DNA of 64,000 nt from Rhizoctonia solani (lineage: Eukaryota > Basidiomycota > Agaricomycetes > Cantharellales > Ceratobasidiaceae): NCBI RefSeq assembly GCF_016906535.1, contig NC_057379.1, positions 868,001 to 932,000 on the forward strand. The letters run 5' to 3'. Below the pieces are notes generated by a model. That model saw only the letters and a list, made by a program, of their open reading frames with translations, was not told the origin of the DNA and ran no database searches. Below are positions 11,400 to 23,177 of the stretch, in pieces (within the stretch, counting starts at the first letter, position 1; every line of letters begins with the position of its first letter). Position numbers and translations under genes: made by a program.

Positions 11400-13790
11400 T
11401 TACAGACAGACAGATGAACGAAGAGAGAGGGAGCGGCAGAGATGTTCCAGGAAGGGAACCTCACAAACTATGTAACAAGTCCAAAACATGAAAAAATATG
11501 CAAGAAGATCAGGGTCGTGGTACAACTGATCAAGGTTCACTTTTAATTGTGACGGGTGGTTTGCTGCGAACACGGTTCGGGCGTTCGCGCCCGCCCGGGT
11601 AACCCTAGGGAAGGTACACTGAGAAGGAAGCTCCGTGGACTGCCCGACGGACATCTTGGAGTGTGGATCGAAGGGTAAACTCCTTGCCTGACGAAGATAT
11701 GACGCCACGTTCGGGACCATACTTCGGCAGTAGCGGGCGGCGAGATGGGGAAGGCGTGCGAACTGTTGGAAGTATTTCTCGGTATGCCCACTAGGGATGT
11801 TCGGCAAAGAGGGTTCGTGGGAGACGCTACGCGGATAAGACACACGTGTAGTATGTGTTAACTCCCCAAAGTCGTTATACGAAGACAGAATAAAGTTGCA
11901 CTGATTGAACATTCCATTATCGTTCATTTGAGTTACTGTTGACAATTTGTCAGTTCTAATGAATAACCATCGGGTAAAGGTGAAAGCTTACCTGAAAGGT
12001 TTTCAACCTTCACCCCGTGGAATGGCTGGACTGCTGGCCCTGCGGCACCAGGAAGTGGTGGGCTAGCCTTGGTGGGCGGGCGTGGAATAGTAGGCACAGG
12101 GGGAACAGCCGATGGCGTAAGGTGCAATCGATTGGGCTGGCTACGGTTCGTTTCGTTACTCAGGTGTCGCAATCCAGAATAGGAAGTTGAGCTTGAAACG
12201 GTAGTTGACACGTCAGATGTATAGTTTGAGGATGTAAACTAGTAAACTTACTGTGAGAGGTTTTCTATTGGCTTTCTTTGGTAATCCCGACGTCCACTAT
12301 CGATTAGAGAGTTCTCATTGCTCCGACGCCACGCCTCGACGGGAGAGAGCAGTAAGGTCTTCTCCGGTCATTTTCAGACGAAACATTATTGGAAGAATCG
12401 GTCAAACTTTGCATAAGAACGTCGATGTGTTTCATAATCTCGTCATCGTTGTCGTACTCGTTAGGAAGCTCCTTGTATGCGGTTGTAGGAGGTACGATCT
12501 CATGCCGGAGTGGAGTTTCTCGTTTGGGAGCGATGGGTGCACGGGAACCATCAAGAGAGGGTGGAAGTTGGGGAAGAGGAATGGATGGAGGGGGAGAAGG
12601 TGGATGTCCCCAGCTCGATAGAGACCTTGGAATGGTTTGCCAGGTCGCCCGGGTTTGGGTAAATCACCGGTGGCGGAAGAAGAAGCCAGTGGCGAGTGAT
12701 GATTCTTTCTTGCCGTGGCCCGCTGAGAGATCGCCTCTTTAGCGGCCATCAGCGTTAGAACCATCGCTTGCGATTGGCCAACAGCCTTGCGCATCGCACC
12801 AAGGTCATCTTCACAAATCCGATCGTGTACCTCGTTCTTCGTGTGGGCTGCGAGCTGGGCGGACAGCTTTTCTCGTTCCTTTGACGACTGAACTGCAAAA
12901 TATTCATCGAGTTCGTTGGGTAGCATCATCATGTGATTCGAAGATCGTTCGAGCTTGCGGTTGTAGCTCGCGGGTCGTGAATGTTCAAGTTGTGCGCGCG
13001 CCATGGCGATAGCTGCACGAGCACGTATCGAATCCGTCTCCATAAGGGCATCTTGGTCGGCAAAATTGTTGATTTTCACACACGACAGGTCGGGGATGAG
13101 CGAAGTTCGTTGAGATGTACTCGTGGATTCCGGGATGGGGATGAGGTGAGCGATGGGCTCGACCACAGGCAAGTTCTGCAAAAACGATTCGCGTCAACTT
13201 CCACGTTGTGCCGCACCGATCAATCTTGAAATCAAACATACCTTTGCCTTACGACGGATGGATTTCTTGTCACATTTGTTTTTACCAGTGTCGAGGTTAA
13301 ACAACTGAGCTGGTCCGTAGATAAGTGATAGGTCGGGGCCTTCCATCAATCGAGGCCGATCTAGCGAGATGAGAATCAGAGCAACTCTTGCGCACTGATC
13401 TTTCGCCACTGGATCTTGAAGATTCACCGACGGCGAGATTTACTGTGGACTGTGCTTGTTGCTCTCCGATAACAGCAAGTCCCCCAGTGCGACCAACCTC
13501 GTATCGATGAGTAGGTGTTTTGGTGCTGCGCTCCGATAGGCCAACAAGTTTCACAAGCCTGGAGAAAATATCGGACCTGTTTCGGGATACGCAACATACG
13601 TTAATTTGGAGCGTGGAATGGACCAAAAATGTACGTACCGGGAAAGATGGGAATGTGATGATTTACGAATTGTTTGGTCTTCCAAGCGAGATGGCTCTAG
13701 TGGAGGAACGTGAAACTGAGTTCTCGCAAAGAGAAGCAAAACCATCAGCGACTAACCTGCGTTGTACTTTTCCGACTTGGGATTAGACAT
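11400..13790 (-). CDS. Uncharacterised, largely disordered protein
   Basis: I do not recognise this protein. A first exon reads MSNPKSEKYNAG with a clean GTTAGT donor, so the start is at 13790. Following exons carry FHVPPLEPSRLEDQT, DIFSRLVKLVGLSERS, a Ser-rich stretch and RARAAIAMARAQLEHS. Next come a helical, charged segment (LDEYFAVQSSKEREKLS) and an acidic ELPNEYDNDDEIMKHID. The end is a proline-rich tail with TPSAVPPVPTIPRPP and a final exon containing VTQMNDNGMFNQ and RSMVPNVASYLRQARS. No membrane segment or catalytic motif is visible apart from a weakly hydrophobic C-terminus. The composition (Ser, Pro, basic and short helices) suits a regulatory or scaffold protein. At least one base appears missing between about 12480 and 12620. 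The 3' boundary is uncertain. Confidence 0.5.
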
Positions 13791-14197
13791 ATTCCAGAAG
13801 GGTAAGGGTTAGGAGTCGTGCCTCGGAGAAACAAGAAGGGGGGTGAGGTCGACCAGGACGCGTCAGTGGAGAAACAAGGCGTGCAAGGGGCAGAGTGAGT
13901 ATGCAAAAGTGGGCTGGGAGGCTCAGGATATATATGTTGAGATGGGTTGGCGAAATTAGCTTTGAAGATCAGGGAAGCCTAGTAGATCATGAACCGGAGT
14001 TTAAGTGTAACAGGATGCTCGAGATTACCGTAAGTAGATGTCGACGTGGTGGGCGGACGGGTCGTTGGTCGAAGTAGGCTAATTGGCGTCGTGACGTGCA
14101 AGAGCAGTCGTAACCTGTAATAAAACCAGAGAGTTGATGTCGAGGGCGAGTGACGTGAAGAAACTGAGGACTGGTCGTTAAGAAGGCCGGCACGCGT

Positions 14198-15095
14198 CTA
14201 AATATCAACCTGAAGCACTGGGTGTGACTGGACTGGTTCCGAGTTGAAGGGTGTTCCAGGTTGATCACCAACATTCCGGGATCTAGCTTCACGGCTTTCC
14301 GTGCCGTGATGTGGCGTCCGGGATCTTAGAATTCCCAAAGTTGGCAGGGTGGCCCTTGTATGCATTGGCCCCTTCCCAGTCAGATTTGAGATAGCGTTGA
14401 AGGCAGCATAGTCTATTGATTGAAACCAAGTCGGAGATAGCGTGCTGTATATTTCCGCCACCAAAATTGAGCCATCAGTGCCAGATATACTAACAAATGG
14501 ATTTTCAGTCGGTCTTTAAACTCATTAAGTGCCACAATATCACTTACACCCTCCATTAAGGACCCTGACTAGACCTCGGCAACCAAGGGTATCCTTCGCC
14601 TTCGCCCTCGGGGCTGAAACCATGAAGGGTCTTCGACGTCGGTAGCCATTTGAGAAGGTAACATGACGCATTCGTTCATCCACGGCTAATTATCGTGCTG
14701 GATGGTGGGTTATGTGTCGTAATGGCATGCGCATTGGATGGACTACCGACTCCTCGATTATAGGGTGAAGTTTGTTTAAACCAACCTGTTTGGGTGGTTG
14801 TTCGAAACTTATTACGTCAAAGGGGTTGAGCGCGAAGGTAGAGCTGGAAGGATTCGATGGAACCTGACGTGTTTGTATGGAGTTGAGGCGGAACACCTTC
14901 ATCAGTGAAGGTTCCCTCATAATGGGTTTTTAGCCACAGGTCGACCTGGACCATACTTAGTCCAAACCGCACGTCATTGGGCGGCTGGCTCGGTGGAGTT
15001 AGTCCCATAAATAGTAGTACGCGATAATAAGCGGTACTTACTAGGTGGCCGTTGCCCGATAGGTCAGTCCCTGGCTGGGGTATAGTAGTTGGCAT
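14198..15095 (-). other. Possible small hypothetical gene, low support
   Basis: Minus-strand frames beginning MPTTIPQPGTDL (15095) and continuing in a second frame with NPFDVISFEQPPK, then in a further stretch SPTWFQSIDYAAFNAIS, look mildly protein-like. They need at least one frame change or intron to join. No family is recognised and there is no clear start or stop context. It may be a broken gene or chance open frame. Confidence 0.2.
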
Positions 15096-15439
15096 GGATC
15101 ACAGCCCATGGTACTCAGGCATCAGGTTTATCACAAGATTATGCACAGAACGTGAAAAAGGAGGACTGGTTATGTGGTCCTTGGTGCATGTAGCAGAGAC
15201 TCCACCAGGATGTGGTTGTTTGTCTAAAAGCCTAATCATCCTTCGATCTAATCTAATCTAACTTGCAGAAGAAGGTCTCCAATTGCTGTCATAACACGTG
15301 ATTTTGCGGGATTTGTACTTTCATTGACTCCAACCACCCCCGGAGTCGACCCAAGGCAAGAGAACCTTCTCAACCACGACGTCAATCAATCTTTTCAAGC
15401 CGACGCCGACAAAAATACTGCGCTAAGAAAAACTTGTAG

Positions 15440-15988
15440 TAACTCTGTTTTTTTTTAGGTTGTGACCCAGTCACCACTTTTGTTTTGTTAGCTCCGAGTC
15501 TCAATACAACTGTATTCATCAGTAAAGTCAGAAATGTAAGTTGCTTTATTCAATCGTAAGGTCTTCTAATTTTAAAGTATTGAAACACCAAGGGCTTCGA
15601 CTGTTCCCCACTTCAGTTCAGGCTCGCTCCCTTCGGATTATGGTCTACTCAACCATTTCCATCATTCCCCAGCGGCCATCAGTCGTCCGGAAATCGGACC
15701 AGACGGAAGTGTTAAACTCTGTTTTTTTTAGGTTGTGACCCAGTCACCACTTTTGTTTTGTTAGCTCCGAGTCTCAAATACAACTGTATTCATCAGTAAA
15801 GTCAGAAATGTAAGTTGCTTTATTCAATCGTAAGGTCTTCTAATTTTAAAGTATTGAAACACCAAGGGCTTCGACTGTTCCCCACTTCAGTTCAGGCTCG
15901 CTCCCTTCGGATTATGGTCTACTCAACCATTTCCATCATTCCCCAGCGGCCATCAGTCGTCCGGAAATCGGACCAGACGGAAGTGTTC
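15440..15988. repeat. 274-base tandem duplication upstream of the MATE-like gene
   Basis: Two head-to-tail copies, about 15440-15714 and 15715-15988, each running from AACTCTG plus a T run through GGTTGTGACCCAGTCACC to GACCAGACGGAAGTGTT. Differences are limited to homopolymer length (T run, and CTCAATAC against CTCAAATAC). Each copy contains the same small open frame and an ATGTAAGTTGC donor-like site, so it probably covers promoter or 5' leader sequence of the following gene. Confidence 0.93.
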
Positions 15989-16068
15989 TTGAGGACGATG
16001 GCGCTGAAGGGACCAGCCCTACAAACAGATACCTACATGTTCCTGGTACAAGTCCGACCCGCAGGCGT

Positions 16069-18015
16069 ATGAGCTACGGCTCAATTCCGGTTGGAGCTAA
16101 TAGGCGAGGAAGTCACGGTAACACCCGTCGGCCAAGTATCTCGATGCCTGCAACCCTCCCGAAGCGGAACCACTTAGGAGGCACAAGTGTGCCCAGAATC
16201 GACGAAGAAGGAGATGACAAGGAAGAGGATGAGGCGGAGCCTTCATGGACTGAGCGTTTGCAAGAATCTAAGGTGCGCTTCTGATGCGAACCTGACCAAC
16301 TCCAGTTACATGTTTTGTTTCTAGGTTTTATTAAAGTATACCGCACCTGTTTTTGCGTAAGTACTATTGGACATCCTTGGCATTCGTTCTAACCTGGGTT
16401 CAGAACACATTTGTTGGAGTATTCACTCGTAATTGCCTCTGTGATCTCTATCGGTCATTTATCCACGGAAGGGCTGGCAGCCTCTACTTTGGGTTCTATG
16501 ACTGCGTCTGTGACGGGCCTAAGTATCGTTCAGGGCTTGCCAGTGCGTTGGATAGTTTTGCCTCAGGCGTGGACCAGTGATAACCCACGGAACGTGGGCT
16601 AGGACTCAGCGTATGGTAGTTGTCATGAGTTTTACCATTATTGTGAGTCGGGTTGTATCTCATCTATTGCGATGCGCGAAATGACACGAATTCTCTGTAG
16701 CCGATCTTGTGCGTTTGGCACAGCGCCGAGTCAATTCTTCTTGTCCTTCGTCAAGAGCCCGAAATCGCTCGTTTGGCAGGGATCTATCTGAAGTGGCTGA
16801 GTATAGGTCTTCCTGCTTATTTTCAATGTTGTCATTCGGTATGTTCCTCCAAGTGTTTCACTCTTGGTTTCTCAAATGCACATTATCGCCCAGTCGGTAT
16901 TTCCAGGCGCAGGGTCTCATGCATGTGCCGTCTTTGATTATAGGCATCATTGCGCCTATTAATGCGTTGCTCAACTGGATACTCGTGTGGGGACCGCAGC
17001 CTATCCGACTCGGGTGAGTAAGATGTCGCTGCTGAATACGAGTTTCTAAAGGAACTTCCTCAGGTTCGTCGGCGCACCCCTTGCAACTGCAATCTCTTTC
17101 AACCTTATCGCCGTATGCTCCGTTGCGTACGGACTTTTGTACACTCCAGGGACGGCCTGGCATCCAATTGGTCGGAGGTCGTTCCGTTCGCTCGGAACCT
17201 TGGTTCAATTAGGGCTGGCCGGCACTGGGCAGATTGCCAGTGAGTGGTGGTCATGGGAGCTTGTTGGGCTTGCTGCTTCTCAGTGATAGTGTGATTATCT
17301 TATCATGAAAGGCTGCGAATAAGCTTTTTCTCAGGCTAGGGCCGGTTGCCCTTGCAGCTCAGAGTGTTCTTCTCGTATCCTCTTCAACATCGTACCAGCG
17401 CCCTTTGCGCTGGGCGTCGCCACGACCGTGCGAATCGGTAATCTGTTGGGATCAGGCCACGGAAAAAAAGCAAGGATTGCGGCTGAAGTTCTTCCTCGTG
17501 TTTCGAAAGCGATGGGGCTATCTCTTCAACAACGATGAGACCGTGATCCGACTTGTTGGTGATATCATGCCCTTGGTTGCGTTATTCCAGGTACGGTTAT
17601 GTTTCAACATATATCGAAAGTTCATGGATATTCAAATGCGAACGCCTGCTCCTAGATTGTGGATGGCATGAATGCAGTTACAGGTGGTGCTCTTCGTGCT
17701 CGTGGAAAGCAGTCGCTCGGTGCCTTGGTCAATGTTACGGCGTATTATGTCGTCGGTAATTGCTTCGACTTGCCAAGTGTCTTACCCTGAAATATTGATC
17801 CGGTTATATAGGTATTCCTCTAGGTATATATCTTGCATTTTGGTGGAATATGGAACTCCGAGGTTTGTGGATCGGGCTCGCCACCGCTTTTCTATTCGGC
17901 CGTTGTTTCGGCGTACGTCATCCTTCGCACAAATTGGTCCAAGGAAGTACTGCGTGTTCGTGCCAGACTCGAGGAGGACGGCAAACTCCCGCACGAGAGT
18001 GAGCACATAGCCTGA
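16069..18015 (+). pseudogene. MATE family efflux transporter, probably degraded copy
   Basis: The product begins MSYGSIPVGANRRGS and shows the order of a fungal MATE antiporter: LEYSLVIASVISIGHLSTEG, LPQAWTSDNPRN, LRQEPEIARLAGIYLKW, QGLMHVPSLIIGIIAPINA, the IASEWWSWE signature helix, LAAQSVLLVSSS, ATTVRIGNLLGSG, WGYLFNNDET and LRTNWSKEVL, ending at 18015. MATE proteins expel organic cations or toxins using Na+ or H+ gradients. Compared with the intact relative at 60.6 kb there is a stop at about 16600 (NVG then TAG, two bases short of the expected NVGLWTQ). Two offset indels lie near 16530-16560. About 110 bases are lost near 17495, where the frame jumps from AAEV directly to FLVFRKRW and most of one transmembrane helix is gone. 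Small indels could be sequence errors; the larger loss is not easily explained that way. Confidence 0.75.
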
Positions 18016-18858
18016 CGAGTCCGAAAGATATCTGTTAGGATATAGCAGGAACGCTTTTTTCCCTATCACGCATGTTCCCAATGTATTCACGCATCTTGGC
18101 AGGATCTTATAGCACTATAACTAGCCTTGTGATAAGACACAAACTTTGATCACTCAACTATCTACTCTGATTTTAGCGTAAACATTTGGGATAGAATTAT
18201 GATATCCTTACTGTGCTCAGTGAGATCTAGACACAGGTTGGGATACCCATATTGATGGAGACAATGAATTTCAGGGTGCCAGCGACAATAATAAGTCTGA
18301 ATGATATCAAACTACTTGAGACCGAATATATCTTGGATAGAATCGGTCAAACTTGGAGAAATAGTAGTATTTTATGATCGTGTGTTCCTCAAGAAGACCA
18401 ACTTTTTTGGTGATTTGAAAAACCTCCTAAAAGTGTGTCTGGGCTAATGGTGTGTAAATGAAAGTGGTTACGATACATAGTAATATCCCAGAGTCATCTT
18501 CAAATATCGATCTGATCATACATTTAACGCATATATTCTCTGCTTTCTAATTAATGAATATTAGCGCTGTGGGTGTTTTAACCTTTGTTGAAAGTTATGT
18601 TAATCCATACCCACTAGAAAGTATGAGCCCGGTGACGTCACTGGAGAAGCACGCACAACCAAACACCTGCCATTTTTGGTTTAAATGTTCCAGCAAAATC
18701 GAGCATGTTCGCCAATAAACTCCACCACATCCTCATGACCTATGTAGCCTAATTTCATAGTATAAAGTCGCCGTCACCGCAACGACTTTCATCCCACCGC
18801 CCACCATCCTATAGCTGCCCCCACATTCTGCTGGTCGAATCACTACAACTGATTCAAT
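18016..18858. other. Intergenic region with promoter of BAG protein 1
   Basis: AT-rich, no gene seen. A perfect CRE (18633-18640) and a TATA-like TATAAAG (18761-18767) lie upstream of the BAG gene start. Confidence 0.6.
18633..18640. promoter_or_regulatory. Perfect CRE/ATF palindrome TGACGTCA
   Basis: TGACGTCA lies 219 bases upstream of the BAG protein 1 start codon; it is the consensus site of ATF/CREB-type bZIP factors, which in fungi include stress regulators of the Atf1 class. Function here is inferred from sequence only. Confidence 0.5.
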
Positions 18859-20164
18859 ATGTATCCTTTTGGCCGTAGTCCCTATTCACCTTCATTCTAC
18901 TCCTATGATCCGTACGAGCTGCAACGGATACGTCAAGCAGAAGAGCACCGCCGTCGAATAGAAGAGCTCAACCGGCGCCGGGCCGAGCAACTAGAATATG
19001 CCCGACGCCAAGCCGAATACGAGCGTCGTCGAGAGGCCGAGGCACGGTACCGCCGCCAGCAAGAGATCGAGGCACGCAGGCGAAAGTTCAGCGAGCCCGC
19101 ACAGGCCCGACCTCCGCGTGTGAGATTGACCCAGCCCCTGGAACGAGAAGGCGGAAGGCCTCAAAGCATGTTTGGGGGTGATGTTCAAGATCTATTCGAT
19201 GCTTTGTATGGAGACCGTACCCATCGCAATCCATCATCTTCGTACGGGAGACGCGCAAAATCATCAGATTCTCGAGCGAGACAGAAACGAGTGGATCCCA
19301 TTTGGACGCCGGAGGCAGAGATGCAAGAGCCTGAAGGTGTAAGCGGCACTGCTTCCGTATCGTACTTGAGCATTTTCTAACTTTTTACTTGCTTTGCAGA
19401 GTGCAGTGTCGGATACAGGTGATACTGGTAGCACTGTAGTACCCGTGTCGATCCCAGATCCGAGCGCTCATGCCACTTCTGAATCCACGATCGACGTCAA
19501 AACTGAAGAGCCCAGTGCCGAGACAAACCAATCTCAATCCGCCATTTCCGATATCCTTAAATCCTTCTCTGATCTCAAGTCCTCATTTACATTCCCCGAA
19601 AAACTTGACTTTCTCAACTCGCCTGACGATGCCGATGCAGTGACACCTAAACTTGCATATACTCGCAACAACGCTCCACTCCATCAACAGGAGCATCTCC
19701 TTATGGGCCTTTTAACCAAATTGGACGCGGTCGAATCGTATGGCCAAGAAACTATTCGCAAGGCACGGAAGGACGCTGTTCTCCTGATCGAACGGGAGTT
19801 GGAGGAACTGGATGTCAAGAAACTTCAAAAATGGCGCGAGCAGTTCAAGGACGTAAGCACTGCGACTTTACGCGATGTTGATACGGAAATGGCTGGTACA
19901 GCGCCGGAATTGACTTTGGAGACCCAACCCGAGGTCGATCCTGCTTCCATTCCGCTGCCCCGCGACGAAGACTGTGAACCACATTCCCCAACGAATGTGA
20001 CATCCGTTGCTTCCTCCGACTCTGTTGTTACCCCAATTGCTCAGGACTCGGATCAACCATCGGTCCTTGGTAGTGCTGAATCAGGAAAGAGGGAGGTCGC
20101 TCAGGAAGACCCTCCGGTTTCAGTTGCCGAACAGGCTGATTCTCGCACAGGCATGGTGGAATAA
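18859..20164 (+). CDS. BAG-domain protein, paralogue 1
   Basis: Two exons joined at 19338/19400 (donor GTAAGC, acceptor TTGCAG). The N-terminus MYPFGRSPYSPSFYSY leads into a long Arg/Glu/Gln-rich helix (residues about 20-80, for example RRRIEELNRRRAEQLEYARR), predicted as a single alpha helix or coiled coil. A short motif DLFDALYGD follows. Exon 2 has a conserved block SAISDILKSFSDLKSSFTFP and then PKLAYTRNNAPLHQQEH. The BAG-type helix pair comes next: LLMGLLTKLDAVESYG, IRKARKDAVLLIERELEELD. BAG domains bind the Hsp70 ATPase domain and promote nucleotide release. The tail is acidic and disordered. The window contains a second copy at 39.5 kb with the same order of parts. The start is the first Met, 98 bases after a TATA-like box. 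Length about 415 residues. Confidence 0.8.
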
Positions 20165-21672
20165 TCATCGAATCTTGGTCAAATAAGAAATTGATCCTAT
20201 TGCGTGATGTGGGAGAAAGGATTTAATGACTTGGAAGATGCATTCTAGCTGTTTCATTTGTTTGGGGACATTGTGGCTATCTTGTACATTACTGAATTCA
20301 AATTGTATACTGTGAGAGATTGAATAGTTTGGGATTCCTTTCTTTCAATGGGAGAGTGATCGGTTTTGTTTGTATACAGATGATGGGTGTCCAATTCACT
20401 AACATCAGACTATATTCCGAAGCTTGGGAAGGGAGAGCGGCGATAGCTTAGAATCGTATAATACTGCTCTGGATAAGTCCAGGTAGTCTGCACAAACTCT
20501 ATCTTGTATTTAAGAGGCTCAATTGATCAAACCACAGGGTTCGATCACATAAAAAACAAAAATCTAAGCGCACATATATAGTCAAAAGTAACTCTCGAGC
20601 TATATACAGCGTTTGATTTCACAAATGAGTAAGTCGCGCCAGCGTATCGAATACAATGCTTGATTTCCTTGAGCCCTTTCTTCTAAGTTGAAAACACGAA
20701 CATTTTACTCTTACGCAACGGCCATTCTGGCTGTAGAATGGGGGCCAGAACTGGCTTCGGCGAATACCCAGCCATGCAATTCGATTCGGTGAATGGCATT
20801 CAGGTATCTGGAACTCAGCCATACTAAATAGGTACTAGGAAAGATATGGTAAAATTAATCCAGTATCAAGTTTAAATGCAACTACGGAGGTGCGCTGTCT
20901 GGGATCAGTGGGGGTGAACATATATATGCATATATTGGTTGTTCCGTCGATAATGGAACATAATGAATGGTAACTCATGACCAGGGTATGCGTTTGTCCC
21001 TTAGGGCTGTCTGCTGATATCGGGGGAGGCCATGTTAGGTGTTCTCTACAGATCTTAGCATCTATCGTATCACCGTACCGCTGGTTCGGAGTTGCGATCG
21101 GGTGAAAGCATTTGATCTGCGCAACTACAACATGGTGGTCAATCACAAATATTAAATATATATAATTAATGATTGCAGGAAATAAACGAGCTATGTGTGA
21201 CACCCATGGTAATCTTGTTTATGCTTCTCGAGCATTTCGGGCTCACTAGCTCCGGCAGATTTTGCATAGTTCCTCCGCTTCTTGCTGTCGACGTATGTAT
21301 GATTCCACCTGCTGTTGGCGCCGGGGTCCTTTCCGCATAGCCAGATCCTCATGTGAGTTACAGTACTGGTGATACTTGAGTTGTGCGAATGTAAACACTG
21401 CATAGAGTGCAATAGATCAGCTGCGGAGTGATATGAGAAGGGGTGAGCCGTCAGGCCGATGCGGAGGGGTTATAGGTGTGCTTTTGATCATGAAAGAAAC
21501 ACGCTTAGAGCGGGGAGTCCTGGAAACCATGTGTCCATGGAGTGTGTTAGAACCACCTGATTTGGAAGTTGTTGGTTATATACCTTTCACGGGAAACCCA
21601 CAATGGTTTCAATTACAAGCGCCGAATATCTATTTGTCGTGACTCACAGGGGTAGCCAGCCATGCTCAAGCT
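20165..21672. other. Intergenic region between BAG 1 and F-box genes
   Basis: No full gene. A minus-strand stretch at about 21191-21412 ends with SEPEMLEKHKQDYHGC and a stop; its end is nearly identical to a plus-strand sequence at 44.9-45.0 kb, so it may be a gene relic. Confidence 0.45.
21191..21300 (-). repeat. Dispersed coding-like repeat, copy A
   Basis: On the minus strand, GAGCCCGAAATGCTCGAG and the following bases through AAACAAGATTACCATG match the plus strand at about 44961-45005 with only two differences in the 45-base core. Both copies are open in the same frame (EPE-x-LEKHKQDYH-x-C) and stop two residues after the Cys. A looser match extends upstream (GAACTATGCAAAATCT against GAAACTCTGCAAATCT). 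Confidence 0.7.
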
Positions 21673-23177
21673 ATGGTCAATCAAACAAGCAGTAATACGG
21701 CGAATGCACCTATCACTGTCCTTCCTGTCGAAATCCTCACGCATATCTTTCAATTAGCTTTGGCCGACCAGCCCTGCCCTTTCCAAACAGAATACCACTG
21801 GAATGACGAGGATAATCCAGTGCAACTCCCCAAATACCCAGATACAATTGCACAGGTATGCTCACGGTGGCGACGGATTGCAGTTGCTTGTCCTTCCCTG
21901 TGGTCTCACATTGACATTGTCCTCTCATGCCCGCTCAGCATTGGGTTCCACGACCGTGCAAAAGTCCATGTGACTAGAGCACAACCATTACCAATAGACA
22001 TCTACATCATTGATCCAGGTATTTACCGTGAAGCCAAGAAGTCAAACAACAATAGTAGCTTCGAACTGGACTTTCCTGGTGCTGGCCCTCCGGATGAACG
22101 TAAAGTATGGAATGAGTTGATGCGCAAGAATAATCCCGAAAACTTTGAGTTCATTTCCCCTGAGGTGATGCCTCGTATAAGAACATTAGGACTACGCGTT
22201 CACTACCAATGCCATGCCATACACTCTAGGGCCTTGGAGCATTGCCTTACTAACTGCTTACCTGGGGGTCTCCGTGAACTCAATATAAATGTGCCATATG
22301 GTCGATATTTTACTCCGATTTTCCTTCAGCCTGAGGCCTACTCAGGCCCTCATGGGCGAAACCGTACTGGCCCTGGCTTGCTTTATCTGAGCGACAGTTA
22401 GAATATGCATGGGCATCCGTGGTTACCCTTCACCTCAAAGGCGTTTATCCTTTCTGGAATAGTGCGGCATATCACGGGCTAACAGAACTTCGACTTCCCG
22501 AAGGTCATCGTATTTCTGACTCAGAACTTGTCAGATTCCTCGGGTCGAGTCCCCAGTTGCGTACTATTTGCTGTAATTTCAGAATCAGAGAAACGTATCA
22601 CAACAATACGGTTTTTTCTCCCATAGCTCTGAAGGAACTCGAGGTAATTGATTTAATGAATATGAGTGACTCGAGCGTAGAAACATTCCTCCGGTGGCTA
22701 AATCCTGGCTCGAAACCTCTACAATTATCACTCTGCTGCAACCCAATTTCCGTCGTGCTCAAGGACTTTGTGTCACGCTCAAATGTACGAGAAATACGTG
22801 TCCGGCCACCCCTATGGGAAGATAAGATTCTACCACTCGCTTGGTTTTATCTTCCACTACAACTTCGAATCTTGGGTGTGGATGGGTGGGGCGTAAATCC
22901 GGTGGATGATTGGGGCCCATCTCCAATGACCCCCCAACATGATCAACCCGTTGAGACTCAGTCTCCTCTGGATCTGGACGCACTATACATGCTATCTTGC
23001 TATTTCGAAGACTTCTCCTCTTTCGAAGAATTCGTGAAGAAGTGTGCACCACAAAGACTCATACTCTGGGATTGTGAAATTTCCCATTCAAACACCAAAT
23101 CTCGCATAGACCTGCCACTTCTCAGGTCGGCAGCTGGAGGGATTTTTCCCAATTATGTCCCTCTGTTGAATGTCTGA
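21673..23177 (+). CDS. F-box protein with leucine-rich-like C-terminal part
   Basis: The N-terminus has a typical Agaricomycete F-box: ITVLPVEILTHIFQLAL, then IAQVCSRWRRIAVACPSLWS at about residues 15-80, the surface that binds Skp1 in SCF ubiquitin ligases. The rest is a set of irregular LRR-like strands (LRELNINVP, HGLTELRLPEGHRI, LKELEVIDLMNMS, LRILGVDGWGVN). Target recognition is unknown; this family is greatly expanded in mushroom-forming fungi. The gene is one exon, but the frame breaks between about 22340 and 22385. The upstream frame ends at a TAG (22399-22401), while the other frame continues as LEYAWASVVTLHLKGVYPF. One inserted or deleted base restores one continuous protein of about 500 residues. 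It is therefore either a sequence error or a recent pseudogene. Confidence 0.75.
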
